Source: Melastoma dodecandrum | Taxonomy: Eukaryota > Streptophyta > Magnoliopsida > Myrtales > Melastomataceae | Assembly (NCBI GenBank): GCA_029817715.1 | Contig: JARUPY010000550.1 | Coordinates: forward strand, 28,791-92,790 | DNA: 64,000 bases | Direction of reading: 5' to 3' | Shown: positions 17,624 through 28,198 of the stretch, one piece after another | Layout of the letters: the number at the start of each line of letters is the position of its first letter | Numbering within the stretch: position 1 is the first letter of the stretch | The notes under the pieces: model-generated | What the model saw: only the letters and a program-made list of their open reading frames with translations | Database searches by the model: none | What the model was told of the DNA's origin: nothing | Made by a program: the position numbers and the translations under genes

Positions 17624-18911
17624 TCAGCCCCCGATGTTGAAGGCCGCCAGGGCCGCCATATTGACGATGTCGGAATCGCGCGCGCCGAGCGGCACGATCT
17701 GCACCGGCCGGTCGAGGCCGACGATCATGGGCCCGATCAGCGTGGCGCCGCCCATCTCCTGGAGCATGTGGGTCGAGATGGAGGCCGAGTGGAAGGCCGG
17801 CATGACCAGCACGTTGGCGACGTCCGACAGGCGGCAGAACGGATAGGCCGCCATGCGCTCGCGGTTGAGCGCCACGTCGGCGGCGATCTCGCCGTCATAT
17901 TCGAAATCGACGTGCATGCCGTCGAGGATCTTCACGGCGTCCTGCACCCGCTGCGAGCGCTCGCCCGGCGGATGGCCGAAGGTCGAGAAGGCGAGCAGCG
18001 CCACGCGCGGCTCCGTGCCGAGCCGCCGCGCCACCCGGGCGGCCTCGACCGCGATGGCGGCGAGGTCCTCGGCCGTCGGCATCTCGGTGATGGCGGTGTC
18101 GGCCACCAACACGGTGCGGCCGCGCGACAGGACCAGCGACACGCCCATGAGCCGGTGGCCCGGCTTGTCGTCGATGACGCGGCGCACCTCCTCGAGCGCG
18201 ATGGAGAAATTGCGCGTCACGCCCGTCACCATCGCGTCGGCGTCGCCGTTGGCCAGCATGGCGGCGGCGAAATGGTTGCGGTCCTGGTTGATGAGGCGCT
18301 GGCAGTCGCGGAACAGCAGCCCCTTGCGCTGCAGCCGCTCGTAGAGGAACTGCGCATAGACGGCGTTGCGGTGCGAAAGCCGCGCATTGTGGATCTCGAT
18401 GCCGCGCTGCTCCTCGAGGTCGACGCCGGCGGCCAGGGCCGTCGCCTTGATGCGCTCTTCGCGGCCCACCAGCAGCGCCGTGCCGAGCCCCTGGTTGGTG
18501 AAGGACACGGCGGCGCGGATGACCTGCTCCTCCTCGCCCTCGGCGAAGATGACGCGCTTGGGGAAGCGCCGGGCGCGCTCCACGATGCGCTGGAGCGCGC
18601 CGGCCACGGGGTCGCGCCGTGCCGAGAGCTGCGCGGCATAGTCGGCCATGTCGACGATGGGCCGCCGGGCGACGCCCGTGTCCATGGCGGCGCGGGCCAC
18701 GGCCGGCGGGATCGTGTGGATCAGCCTGGGATCGAAGGGCGCGGGGATGATGTAGTCGCGCCCGAAGCGGGGCCGCGAGCCGCCATAGGCCGCCGCCACT
18801 TCGTCGGGCACGTCCTCGCGGGCGAGGTCGGCCAGGGCGTGCACGGCCGCGATCTTCATCTCCATGTTGATCGTCGTGGCGCGCACGTCGAGCGCGCCGC
18901 GGAAGATGAAG

Positions 18912-18943
<32 letters not shown>

Positions 18944-19375
18944 ATAGTCCGAGCGGCCCGTGGCCACGATGGCGTCGTTGCGCACCGCGTGGGCCTCCTC
19001 GGGCGTGATCTCGGGGTCGGGGTTGGCCATCGCGAAGATGATGGGCTTGGGCGCCATGCTGCGCACCATCTCGGCCGTCAGCGCGCCCTTGGCGGAGAGG
19101 CCGAAGAAGATGTCGGCCCCCGCGCAGGCCTCGGCCAGGGTGCGCTTGTCGGTGGCTGTGGCGTGGGCGGACTTCCACTGGTTCATGCCGCTCTCGCGGC
19201 CGCGATAGACGACGCCCTTGGTGTCGCAGAGCAGCACGTTCTGCGGCTGGAACCCCATGGCCTTGATGAGGTCGAGGCAGGCGATGCCGGCCGCGCCGGC
19301 GCCGTTGCAGACGAGCTTGGTGTCGCGGATGTCGCGGCCCGTCAGCTTCATGGCGTTGAGCATGCCGGCCGCCGC

Positions 19376-19408
<33 letters not shown>

Positions 19409-19912
19409 GACCGGGATGTCCATCAGCTCGCGCAGCGTCTGCTCGATGATGAAGCACTCGGGCGCCTTGATGTCCTCGAGGTTGATGCCGCCGAACGAGG
19501 GCCCGAGGTAGCGCACCGCGTTGATGAACTCTTCCGGGTCCTCGGTTCCGACCTCGAGGTCGATCGAGTCGACGTCGGCGAAGCGCTTGAACAGCACCGC
19601 CTTGCCTTCCATCACGGGTTTCGAGGCCAGCGCCCCGAGGTTGCCGAGGCCCAGGATGGCGGTGCCGTTGGAGATGACCGCCACCATGTTGCCCTTGGTG
19701 GTGTAGTCGAAGGCCCGGCTCGGGTCCTCGGCGATGGCCTTCACCGGCACGGCGACGCCGGGCGAATAGGCCAGCGACAGGTCGCGCTGCGTCGCCATGG
19801 GCTTGGTGGCGATGACCTCGAGCTTGCCCGGCCGCCCTTGGGCGTGGAACTGGAGCGCTTCCTGGTCGGTGATCGTACGGCGCTTGGGTCGGCCGCTTGT
19901 CGTATCGTTCAT
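17624..19912 (-). CDS. maeB: NADP-dependent malic enzyme, MaeB type with phosphotransacetylase-like domain
   Basis: A 762-residue protein in two parts. Residues about 1-430 are malic enzyme ([29 protein letters not shown] metal/substrate site, [14 protein letters not shown] nucleotide fold), converting malate to pyruvate plus CO2 with NAD(P)H. Residues about 440-762 are a phosphate-acetyltransferase-like domain ([32 protein letters not shown]) that regulates oligomerisation in this family and is usually not catalytic. The length is typical of the bacterial MaeB/TME class. It is transcribed alone with a terminator hairpin at 17593. With PPDK at 53-56 kb it supplies C4-to-C3 flux for gluconeogenesis. 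Confidence 0.96.
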
Positions 19913-20100
19913 GTTGCCCTGGCTCGTCGTTCGGGTGCGAGTCGGGGGAGGATAGGGCGGGTGCGGCGCGAGGGATAGCGGGGCGGAGCGGCGAGGACGA
20001 GCCGCAGGCCCACATCGTCCATTCGGATTCCGTCGCGGGCGGGGAAGCTGTGCGGTCGTCGTCGCGCAAGGCGCGCACGCCCGCCCCCGTCGGGTCCGAC

Positions 20101-20125
20101 CCCGCCCGAGCGGATCTCGGGCGGG
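20101..20125. terminator. Hairpin after the YkuD_2-family gene
   Basis: Perfect 10-bp arms CCCGCCCGAG / CTCGGGCGGG with a 5-nt loop (CGGAT), about 48 bp beyond the stop of the minus-strand gene at 20173. The rest of the 260-bp gap to the malic-enzyme start shows nothing else clear. Confidence 0.65.
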
Positions 20126-20172
20126 CGACGCGACCCGTTCCACGACGGATCCGCGTCGACGTCGCCGTCGCC

Positions 20173-21123
20173 TCACTGCCCCGTGCAGAGCGGCATGGGT
20201 CGCGGTGGCGGGGCGGGATGGGCGGCCTTGTAGCGGGCGATCACGGGTTCGAGCGCCTGGCGCGTCCAGAATTTCGGCGCGCCGATCTCGCCGCGACAGG
20301 CGGCGTCCCAGTAGGCGCCCGGGCGTCCCGCCGCGACGGCGCGGATGTCGGAGGCCTCGGGATAGATATAGAGCGTCGTCGGGCTCTTCTCGACCAGCGC
20401 CTCCAGCTTGGCGGCATCCGCGCCCGACCAGCTCGTGCAGCCGTTGGAGCGCCCGCCAGCATAGTCCACGAGGTGGCCGAAGGGCACGTAGCCCTCGGGG
20501 TCGGCGTAGGGGCTCGCGGGGTCGCGCCGCAGGCAGACGCCCTTGAGCACCAGCGCCGCGTGGCCGCCGATCTCGCGCTCGCGCGCGTTGGCGGTCTCGC
20601 CCTCGCCCTCGAAGGGCAGGAAGGTGCGGGTGAAGGGCCTGTCGCCGGCCGCCGTGCGGTAATAGCCCTTGAACGAGGTGCGGGCCTCGCCCGTCACGTA
20701 GCTGCCGCCGGTGGTGAGGTTGGAATCCGCCGCATTGCCGAAATGTCGGGCACAGCGGCGGCCGTTGGAGAAATCCGCCGCGCCCGGCAGGTTCAGTCCC
20801 GAGCCGTGACCGGCCGGGATGGCGACGAACTGCTGGTCGGCCTCGCAGGCGACGTAGAATCGTCCGCCGTCGGGGTCGTTGGGCCGGGTCGCGTCCATGG
20901 CGAACCAGCAGGGATTGGAGACGGCGCCCTCGGCGACCTTGCGCCGGTACAGCTCCCGCGCCCGCCGCAGCACCGGCGCGGCGATCTGCCCCTCGCCCGT
21001 GCCGACATGGGCGGCGAGCCAGTCCGGGATCGCCTCCTCTCCGGCGCGGGCGCCGGGCGCCGCCGAAACGGCGAGGCAGAGCGCCAGGATCGCGGCGCGC
21101 GGGGGAGCGGATCTCGCGGTCAC
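20173..21123 (-). CDS. Secreted murein L,D-transpeptidase-like protein (YkuD_2)
   Basis: A 316-residue exported protein. The GTG start at 21123 gives a good Sec signal (hydrophobic AAILALCLAVSAA, ending GARA); the longer in-frame start at 21156 would bury it. The mature part has AIPAGHGSGLNLPG, ARTSFKGYY and the catalytic-type motif GGRSNGCTSWSG (Cys preceded by Ser-x-Gly), as in the YkuD_2 / L,D-transpeptidase catalytic family. A periplasmic cell-wall role is expected. It follows the small ORF and the MscS gene in the same direction but with a gap. Confidence 0.75.
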   Translation of the reverse strand: MTARSAPPRAAILALCLAVSAAPGARAGEEAIPDWLAAHVGTGEGQIAAPVLRRARELYRRKVAEGAVSNPCWFAMDATRPNDPDGGRFYVACEADQQFVAIPAGHGSGLNLPGAADFSNGRRCARHFGNAADSNLTTGGSYVTGEARTSFKGYYRTAAGDRPFTRTFLPFEGEGETANAREREIGGHAALVLKGVCLRRDPASPYADPEGYVPFGHLVDYAGGRSNGCTSWSGADAAKLEALVEKSPTTLYIYPEASDIRAVAAGRPGAYWDAACRGEIGAPKFWTRQALEPVIARYKAAHPAPPPRPMPLCTGQ

Positions 21124-21157
21124 GCTGGCTGGACCTCCGGGTTGAGCGTCCCCCATC

Positions 21158-21507
21158 CTAGCACGGGAGGGCGGCGGCGCGCCAAGCCCGCGGCGGCCTC
21201 ACCCGCAGGCGCCGGGGCGGCGGCGCGGCCTCGAGATCGAGGATCTCCGGGATCTCCGGCGTGACGCTCTCGACGACCACGATGGCCTGCGAGGAGCCCC
21301 GGAGGTCGGACGGTCCGAGCCCATGTCCGCGCTGCTGTCGGTGGAGGTCTGGCGCGTCTCGCAATCGACATCGAGGCGCTCGGCGCCGGACGGGCAGTCG
21401 CGGCAGCTGCCGACGCGGCCCGCGATCCCGTGGCCGGGCAGGCAGGGGAGAGCACGTTCTCTGCCCTTCGCCCCGCCCTGGTGGAGGCCGGATCGGCCCG
21501 CCGTCAC
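21158..21507 (-). CDS. Small hypothetical protein coupled to the MscS gene (probable frameshift)
   Basis: A GTG at 21507 overlaps the stop of the MscS-type gene (GTGA), suggesting coupling. The first half (GSCRDCPSGAERLDVDCETR) and the last third (QAIVVVESVTPEIPEILDLE) read like protein but lie in different frames, with a break near 21290-21310. One added base would give about 116 residues. I recognise no family, and the Pro/Arg-rich tail weakens the case. Confidence 0.4.
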
Positions 21508-23908
21508 TCCGCGGCCGCGCGTTTGTCGCCCCTGTCCTCGGCGAGCTTCTGGTTCAGCCAGGCGTCGAGCCTGTCGAGCGCCGGGCTCGACACGGTGGGG
21601 GCGGCGGGCGGGTTGGCGTAGCCGGCCGCCTTCAACTTGGCGTGGATGTCGTAGAGGAGGTCGGAGGTGATGCGGGCCCGGCTCTCGACGTCCTCGACGA
21701 AGCAGATGAGGTCGAAGCTCATGTTGGCCTCGGTCAGCGCCGTGAACAGCACCGCGGGGGTGGGGATGGCGAGGACCCGGTCATGCGCCTTGGCGGTCGA
21801 GACCAGCGCGGTGCGGACCTCCTCGGGATCGGCCGAGAGCGGCACCGTGAAGGAAAGCTTGATGCGGCCGACCCGGTCGTTGCGCACCCAGTTCTTGACG
21901 ACGCCCGACATCAGGGACGCGTTGGGCATGATCACGAGGGCCCGGTCGAAGGTCTCGATCTCGGTCGCCCGCACATTGATGCGGCGCACGTAGCCCTGTT
22001 CGGCCCCGACCTCGACCCAGTCGCCGACCCGCACGGCCCGCTCCCACAGGATGATGAGGCCGGAGACGAAGTTGTTGGTCACGCTCTGTAGGCCGAGACC
22101 GATGCCGACCGACAGGCCGCCGGCGATCAGCGTCAGCCGCTCGAAGGACAGGCCGAGATAGGCCAGGGCGAGGCCGAGCGCCACGATGAAGCCCACGTAG
22201 CCGAAACTCGTGACGAGCGAGTTCTGCAACCCGCTGTCGAGCTGGGTGTGGGGGAGATATTGCGTCTCCAGCCAGCGCTGCACGGCGCGCTTGGCCGTCA
22301 TGGCGGCGACGAAGAGCAGCACGGCGACGAGCAGCGACGAGATCGAGATCGTTGCCCCGCCGAGCGAGAAGCCGAAGAAAGCGGCTTCGGCCGTCGCCAC
22401 CATGTCGCCGGATTCGATGCGCCAGGGCGCCAGGACCAGCAGCACCGCGGCGACGTAGAGCGCCACCTTGACGAGGCCCGAGAGCAGGATGGCGGCCTGG
22501 TCGATCCGCTCCTGGCGCAGCCCCAGCACGGCCGAGAGGCCCTGCGCCGCCGGGGTCTGGGCCTTGGTCAGCGCGCCGAAGCCCTCCTCGGTGAGGATCA
22601 GGAAGATGTAGAGCAGCTCCAGCGTGCCCGCCACCGCGATGAGCTGCTCGACCAGGAAGGCCGCGAAGGCGATGAAGCCCACCAGGACCGAGATCAGCAG
22701 CGTGAGCCCGACGGCCCGCCCGGTCGTGCGCAGCAGCGTGGCCCAGCGCTGGCTGGAGGCGCCGCGCTGCGTGGCCTCCTGCCGGCGCAGCCAGCTCTTG
22801 CGCAGCGCGAGGGCCACCGCCACCGTCACGGCGGCGGCGCCGATGCCGCGGGTCGCGATGGCGACCGGCACGCCGACCCCGATGAACTCGTTCACCACCT
22901 CGACGAAATGCACCGCCGCCACCATCACGGTGGCGGGGATGGTGAGGTGGTACATGTTCTTCGCGGTGCCGTCGTCGATCGGCGGCAGGCGCCAGTTCGG
23001 GCTCTTGGGGCGAAGAGCCCGCGGGCGAGCCCGATCAGGACCGACACGCCGATGACCGCGACCGTGAGGGCGGCGCCGATCGAGGAGAGCAGCGTCGGCA
23101 GGTCGAAGAGCGTGACGAGCAGGCCCACCGCCAGCACGGCGGCGGTCGGCACCACGGCGGTGGCGGCCATGACCCGCAGGGCCCAGACCGCCTTGAGGAA
23201 GCGGGACGGCCTGGCGGAGGGATCGCGCCCGCGCAGGCGCACCGCCAGGCGCCAGGCCGGATAGTAGAGGGCCGCCACCAGCGCCAACAGGATCGCCAGG
23301 GCGGTGCGCCGGGCGGGCGACTGGCTGTCGTAGGCGGCCTGGGCCCAGTTGCCCGCCAGCGTCGCCACGCGGGCGACGTCGTCGGGCACCTCCTCGGCCA
23401 CAGCCTTCCACAGGCCGGGGCTGAGCAGGCTCGACGAGCGCGTGAACAGCCCGTGGGCGAAGAGGGCGCGGCGGCGCCCGACGACCGTGTCGCTGACCTG
23501 GGCGGCCTGGACGGCCAGGACGCGGGCGCGCTTCTGCGTGGCGTCGAGGTCGTCGAAGAGCTTCTGCTGGTTGGCCCGCTCCTCGGTGATCGACGGGGCT
23601 TCCGTCGTGCCGCTCTTCCCGTCGGGCTTGGGGCCGAGCTGGGCCAGCCGGTCCTTGACGGCGGCGATGCGCGGCGCGAGATCCGCCGCCACGGTGTTCA
23701 TCTGCGCCGCCACGGGATCGATCTGCTGGCGCAGCTGCACCAGAACCGCGTCGCTGAGGTCGCCGCGCGCCAGGCGCTGGTCCACGGCGTCGAGCGTCTG
23801 CTTGGCCATGTCGAGCTCGCCGGCGGCCTTGTTGGGCACCTGGGCGAGGGCGGGCGGGGCGAGCAGCGCGAGGGCGAGCGCCAGGACGGTCAGGAAGCGG
23901 AACGGCAA
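21504..23908 (-). CDS. Large mechanosensitive channel, MscS family with DUF3772 (one frameshift)
   Basis: The N-terminal signal peptide (to about residue 22, PALAQ) is followed by a periplasmic DUF3772/coiled-coil region (residues about 25-180), then about ten membrane segments. The MscS pore and beta domain has GGLSVGIGLGLQSVTNNFVS, RAVRVGDWVEVG and IMPNASLMSGVVKNWV. The frame breaks at 23007-23010, a run of four G; restoring one base gives an 801-residue protein. It opens under membrane tension to release osmolytes. A DUF2125 gene lies upstream in the same direction. Confidence 0.88.
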
Positions 23909-23938
23909 GAGGCGGCCTTCTGTCGGGAGCTTGCGGGA

Positions 23939-24995
23939 TCAGTAGAGCGGCGACAGGCGGAGCCCGGTCTTGAAGGGACCCACCGAGACGGTTCCGCCCG
24001 CGAAGGTCACGGGCATCGTCACGGTGCCGGGCGGCGCCGCGGCAGCGGCGGGCCGGGTGCCGAGCAGGTTGGCCAGGAGGCCGCCCACCTGCACGGCGCC
24101 GAGCGAGATGCCGAAGCGCTTGGCGAGCGGCTCGAAACCGCCGAACCGCGCCTCGAGCCGGCCGTCGAGGCGGTGGAACTCGTCGAGGCCGAGCGTGCCG
24201 GCGGCGCCGAGCGACAGCGGCCCCTTGGTCAGGGCGAGGTCGCCGACCTCGAGCCGCCCTCCGGCGCGGCGCCAGCGGTCCACGGTGGCGGGGCCGAGAT
24301 CCGGCAGGTCGCCGTAGGCCCGCGTCACCGTGCCGGCGAAGGTCCCGTCGAGCGGGGCCGCCTCGCCCGTGACGGCGTCGAGCGGGGGCGCGGCGAGGCC
24401 CGACAGCGCGATGTCGACGGCATCGGCCGCGGTGCCGGTGGTGGCCCCGGCGGCGGGGCCGGCCCGCAGCGCGATGCGCCGAGCCGTGGCGCCCGATCCG
24501 TCCGGGCGCGCCAGGGCGAAGCCCTCGCCCACGATCTCGGCCCGCCGCCGCTCGCCGAAGACGCCGCGGAGCTTGGCGCCGAACCGCTCCCAGGAGAGCG
24601 TGAAGTCGGCGCGCCTGTCGGCGGTCGTCAGCGTCATGGGGCCGTCGAGGATGAGGTAGACGGCGCTCGGCTCGTAGAGCCAGGCCCGAGCGGTGAGCCC
24701 GGCGAGGTGGCCTTCGCCCGGGCTGCCGTCGACGACGCCCTTGAACCCGACGTTTCGGCACGCGATCGCGATCCGGAACGGATAGCCGTCGATGGTGCTG
24801 TCGGGACAGGTCCAGGTCCGCCCGTGCGCGGCTTCGGCCGCGATCCCAGCCGTCGAGCGCGGCGCCGGCCTGCTGGCGCGCCACGCCCCACAGCACCGTC
24901 CAGCCGAGGACCAGGATCGTGACGGAGAGCAGCGGCACCAGCACGGCCGCGCCGGGACGGCGCCGGCCGCGGCGGAGCGCGATGCCCTGGCTCAC
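23939..24995 (-). CDS. DUF2125 protein, membrane-anchored (one frameshift)
   Basis: A 351-residue protein after correction, typical of the alphaproteobacterial DUF2125 family of unknown function. One N-terminal membrane anchor (VLVPLLSVTILVLGWTVLWG, residues 17-36) is followed by a periplasmic beta-rich domain beginning GWIAAEAAHGRTWTC and DGYPFRIAIACRNV. The break is one extra base in a GGG/CCC run at 24845-24847. It ends 30 bp before the MscS gene and is probably co-transcribed with it. Confidence 0.8.
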
Positions 24996-25054
24996 GACGG
25001 TTCCCTCCGGGGCGCGATCCTGCTTAGGAAGGGCGGCAGCGCGGGGGAGCGGGG

Positions 25055-25606
25055 ATGACGGAGGGCGAGGGCGGCGGCGATCTGTGGATCTTCGCCTACG
25101 GATCCTTGATGTGGCGGCCGGATTTCGCCTTCGCGGAACGCGTCAGGGCACGGTTGTTCGGCTATCATCGGGCCCGCTGCATCTATTCGCACCATCACCG
25201 CGGCACCGAAGCGCGGCCCGGCCTCGTGCTGGGGCTCGACCGCGGCGGCTCCTGCGTCGGACAGTGCTTCCGTATCGCGGCCCCGGCGCGCGCCGCAACC
25301 CTCGACGCCGTGCGGCGCCGCGAACTGATTTCGGGGGTCTATGCCGAGATTGCGGCGCCGGTGCGCCTCGCGGACGGCCGGAGGCTGGCGGCCCTGGCCT
25401 ATGTGGCGCTGCGCGGCCATCCCCAATATGCGGGCGCGCTCGACACCGAGACGGTGGCGCGCCACGTCGCCCAGGGGCACGGCACGGGCGGGCCCAACAT
25501 CGACTACGTCCGCAATACGCAGGCCCACCTCGCCGAGATGGGGATCCGCGACGACCGGCTCGCGGCGGTGCTGCGCAGGCTCGACGGGGTGGCGGCGATG
25601 GCGTGA
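25055..25606 (+). CDS. chaC: Gamma-glutamylcyclotransferase, ChaC type
   Basis: A 183-residue protein with the family signature IFAYGSLMWRP (YGSL substrate loop, residues 10-20) and a Glu in RRRELISGVY as the likely catalytic base. ChaC enzymes release 5-oxoproline from glutathione in the cytosol. QGHGTGGPNIDYVRNT is a conserved C-terminal element. The gene stands alone at the edge of the A/T-richer accessory region that follows. Confidence 0.9.
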   Translation: MTEGEGGGDLWIFAYGSLMWRPDFAFAERVRARLFGYHRARCIYSHHHRGTEARPGLVLGLDRGGSCVGQCFRIAAPARAATLDAVRRRELISGVYAEIAAPVRLADGRRLAALAYVALRGHPQYAGALDTETVARHVAQGHGTGGPNIDYVRNTQAHLAEMGIRDDRLAAVLRRLDGVAAMA

Positions 25607-25687
25607 GGGGACTGCAGGCCCTCGACATCTCTTCGAAACATGAGCTTCACGACCTGTGCGTTCGCCCGACACCGCCGACATGAGACC

Positions 25688-25693
25688 TATAAT
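25688..25693 (+). promoter_or_regulatory. Consensus -10 element upstream of the subtilase locus
   Basis: TATAAT is an exact sigma-70 -10 hexamer in a markedly A/T-rich patch (25680-25730), 67 bp upstream of the first subtilase start. No convincing -35 is seen at 16-18 bp. A GGGAGGCGAG ribosome-site-like stretch (25731-25740) precedes a five-codon ORF (ATG at 25741, stop 25753-25755) that ends just before the subtilase ATG and may be a leader peptide. Confidence 0.5.
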
Positions 25694-25759
25694 AAGTTGT
25701 AATTTCAAATTATTTCTCGCAAAAACTGCAGGGAGGCGAGATGGGTCTGGGGTGAATGC

Positions 25760-26963
25760 ATGGCACTGTATATCGTGCGACCGAAAGAGGATCAGAGTCT
25801 GGGCCTTTCGCTTGGTACGCGGCGCATCTCCAAGCGAGAAAGGGCAAATCAGATCGAAGAAGTAAAGATGATGCGGGCGAACCATGCTCGACAGAAGGAA
25901 CTCGGCGACGCGGTTCGCGAGTATCGCGGCGAAGTGGTGTTTGGTGGTTTCGATCAGACACCGGTCACAGGCCTGCAATTCGTAGATTTGTCGGACGAAG
26001 AAGGCGAGCGCATGCGGCGTGAGCGGCCGGATCTGCTGGTCCTGCGCAACCAGCCGATCGGGTTGATCGACCCCAACCGGCCGGCCGGTACGACCAAGGC
26101 TAGGCAAAAGCTCACCGCCGATGATCGCTGGCACTTGGCCGCTGTGGGCCTGTCGGGACGGCGGCGCGGCAAGGAGGCGACGACGGGCCAGGGCGTGACG
26201 ATAGCGGTGCTGGATACCGGGATCGATGCGAGCCATCCGGAACTGGAAGGCCGTGTCGTCGCAACCTACGAATTCGATATCCGAGATCGGCAGGCCAAGG
26301 CAGTAAGCCCGTCCGTCGACACCGATGGGCACGGGACGCATGTCGCCGGTTTGATCTGCGGCAAAACCGTGGGGATCGCTCCGGGCGCAAACGTCATGAG
26401 CGGGATCCTGATCCCAAATGGCCGCGGGACGCTGGCGAATTTCGTCCTGGCTCTCGAATGGGCGGCGCTGCAAGCCGAGGTCCAGATCGTCAACATGTCC
26501 GCGGGCATCCGCGGATGGGTCGATGGTATGCAGTCCGTCATCGGCGATTTGCTCCTCGTTGGCGTCTTGCCGGTCGTCGCGATCGGCAACGAGGGCAGGA
26601 ATCAGACTCGCAGTCCCGGCAACTACGCTCAAGTTGTGTCGGTCGGTGCAGTCAATCGGAACGCGAAAGGTCAGTTCCTTCAGCAGCGGCGGCTCGATCG
26701 TGACGCCGGACAACCAGCAATATTTCGTGCCGGATGTCGTGGCACCGGGCGAAGGGGTGTTCTCGTCGGTGATGGGCGGTGGCTACGAGGCCTGGGACGG
26801 TACGTCCATGGCGGCGCCGATCGTTTCCGGACTGGCTGCCCTGCTGATCGAACGCTATCGCGATATGACGGTGTCGGATCTCCAGGAATTGTTGTTCGAG
26901 AGCTGCAAGGATCTCGGCGCCGCTCCTGACCGGCAGGGGCATGGCTTGGTGCAGGCCGTCTGA
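25760..26963 (+). CDS. Cytoplasmic subtilisin-like protease with intact triad (one frameshift)
   Basis: A 400-residue S8 peptidase after correction. Residues about 55-105 look like an I9 propeptide (GEVVFGGFDQTPVTGLQF ... PDLLVLRNQPIGLI). The catalytic domain has Asp152 (VLDTGID), His191 (DGHGTHVAG), oxyanion Asn277 (AIGNEG) and Ser349 (DGTSMAAP). No signal peptide or membrane segment is present, so it should act inside the cell. One extra A at 26666-26668 breaks the frame between Asn and Ser. The codons are less GC-rich than those of the neighbours, suggesting transfer. It heads a three-gene set with a triad-defective paralogue and a small propeptide-like protein. Confidence 0.85.
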
Positions 26964-26967
26964 GCGG

Positions 26968-28198
26968 GTGCGCGACTTCACGATCCAGAACCTCCTTCGG
27001 GTCCGCCAGGCGCCCGGGATGCCGGCTCCGCCGCTCGGCACGATCGGCCGGAAGGCGGAAAACGTCGGACGGTTGCTCGATCATCGTTGGCGCTGCGCCC
27101 TGGTACTGCTCGCAGGCGAGATCCACTGCGGCGCCATTCAGATCGCGAACGAGACCGCCCGAACGTTGCGGATGGATCCGGACCTTCGCCAGCAGGTCGA
27201 GCAGCGGCTCGGCAGTCCACTCGTCGCGTTTCGGGACGATGAGCGGCTGAACCTCTCGCCCGACCCCCCTGCGTCGGAACGGCCGCGCGATCCACCGCAA
27301 ACGTGGCGGCGCAGTTTTTGGCACCTGCGTGCCGTGGGCCTGCCAGCGCGGGGCAGGCGACCCCCCGGGATCGGGCGAGGGAGCGGGGTCAACGTCGCGA
27401 TCATCGATAGCGGCATCGACTCCGAGCATCCCGAACTGAAGGGCAGAGTCCGGCAGGCATTGGCTTTCGACGAGGCCGGACGCTGCGAACGGATGGTGTC
27501 GCCGAGCGACGCGAACGGTCACGGGACCTTCGTGGCGAGCCTCGTGGCCGGTCGATCAGTCGGCATGGCTCCAGGAGCCCGGCTGATCAGCCTGCAAGTG
27601 CTGGATCGGAAGGGCTCGGGCACGCAAGCTTCCATTCTTTCCGCGTTGAACTGGCTCGCGCGATGCGTCGGATGCGCATGGCAAACCACTGGCTCGGATC
27701 GCGGTGCTGTGCCTCGGCGAACAGTTTGGAGCGGAACCCTCCCGCATCTATCAGACAGCCATGATGGCGATGATGACGCGAGGCATCCTGCCGGTCGTGG
27801 CTGCCGGCAACGGTGGGGCGAACACGACGTCGTCGCCAGGCGATTGCTACGCCGTCCTCTCCGTCGGCGCGATGGATCGCGAATGTCGGGTCGCCGAATT
27901 CAGCGGAAGCGGCCGATGCGTGTTCGAGGATCTGGAATATGCGGTGCCCTCGCTGGTGGCGCCGGGCCAGGCGGTGTGCTCGGCCGAGGCGGGAACCCGT
28001 CTCTACACTGAAATGTCCGGCACGACCCCGTCGACCGCTGTGGTGGCCGGTCTCGCGGCCCTCCTCGCAGCGCGGCGGCCGGGTCTGGACGCGTGGCAGT
28101 TAAGGGAGCAGCTTGTGTCCCAGTGCCGCGCGTTGCCAGGAGAACGCGGCGAACGCCAGGGCGCCGGGCTCATTCAGGCCAGAAGCGAGGATGCGTGA
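26968..28198 (+). CDS. Subtilisin-like paralogue with catalytic Ser replaced by Thr (one frameshift)
   Basis: Starts at GTG 26968, 4 nt after the first subtilase; an in-frame ATG at 26941 is possible. After removing one extra base near 27650-27662 it is 409 residues. Residues about 40-100 are a propeptide-like domain (ALVLLAGEIHCGAIQIA). Asp147 (IIDSGID), His185 (NGHGTFVAS) and the oxyanion Asn (VAAGNGG) are present. The usual GTSMAxP is SGTTPSTAVVAG here, placing Thr353 at the nucleophile position and losing the Pro. It is therefore probably a pseudoenzyme or a very weak protease. No signal peptide. Its stop overlaps the next start (TGATG). Confidence 0.8.

Noticed and set aside
17768..19978. 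736-residue plus-strand frame opposite the malic enzyme
   Set aside because: Shadow of a well-conserved minus-strand gene, with biased low-complexity composition.
26968..28198. Treating both subtilase genes as pseudogenes because of frameshifts
   Set aside because: One base change restores each, the catalytic motifs and operon overlaps are preserved, and the break type matches the window-wide error pattern.
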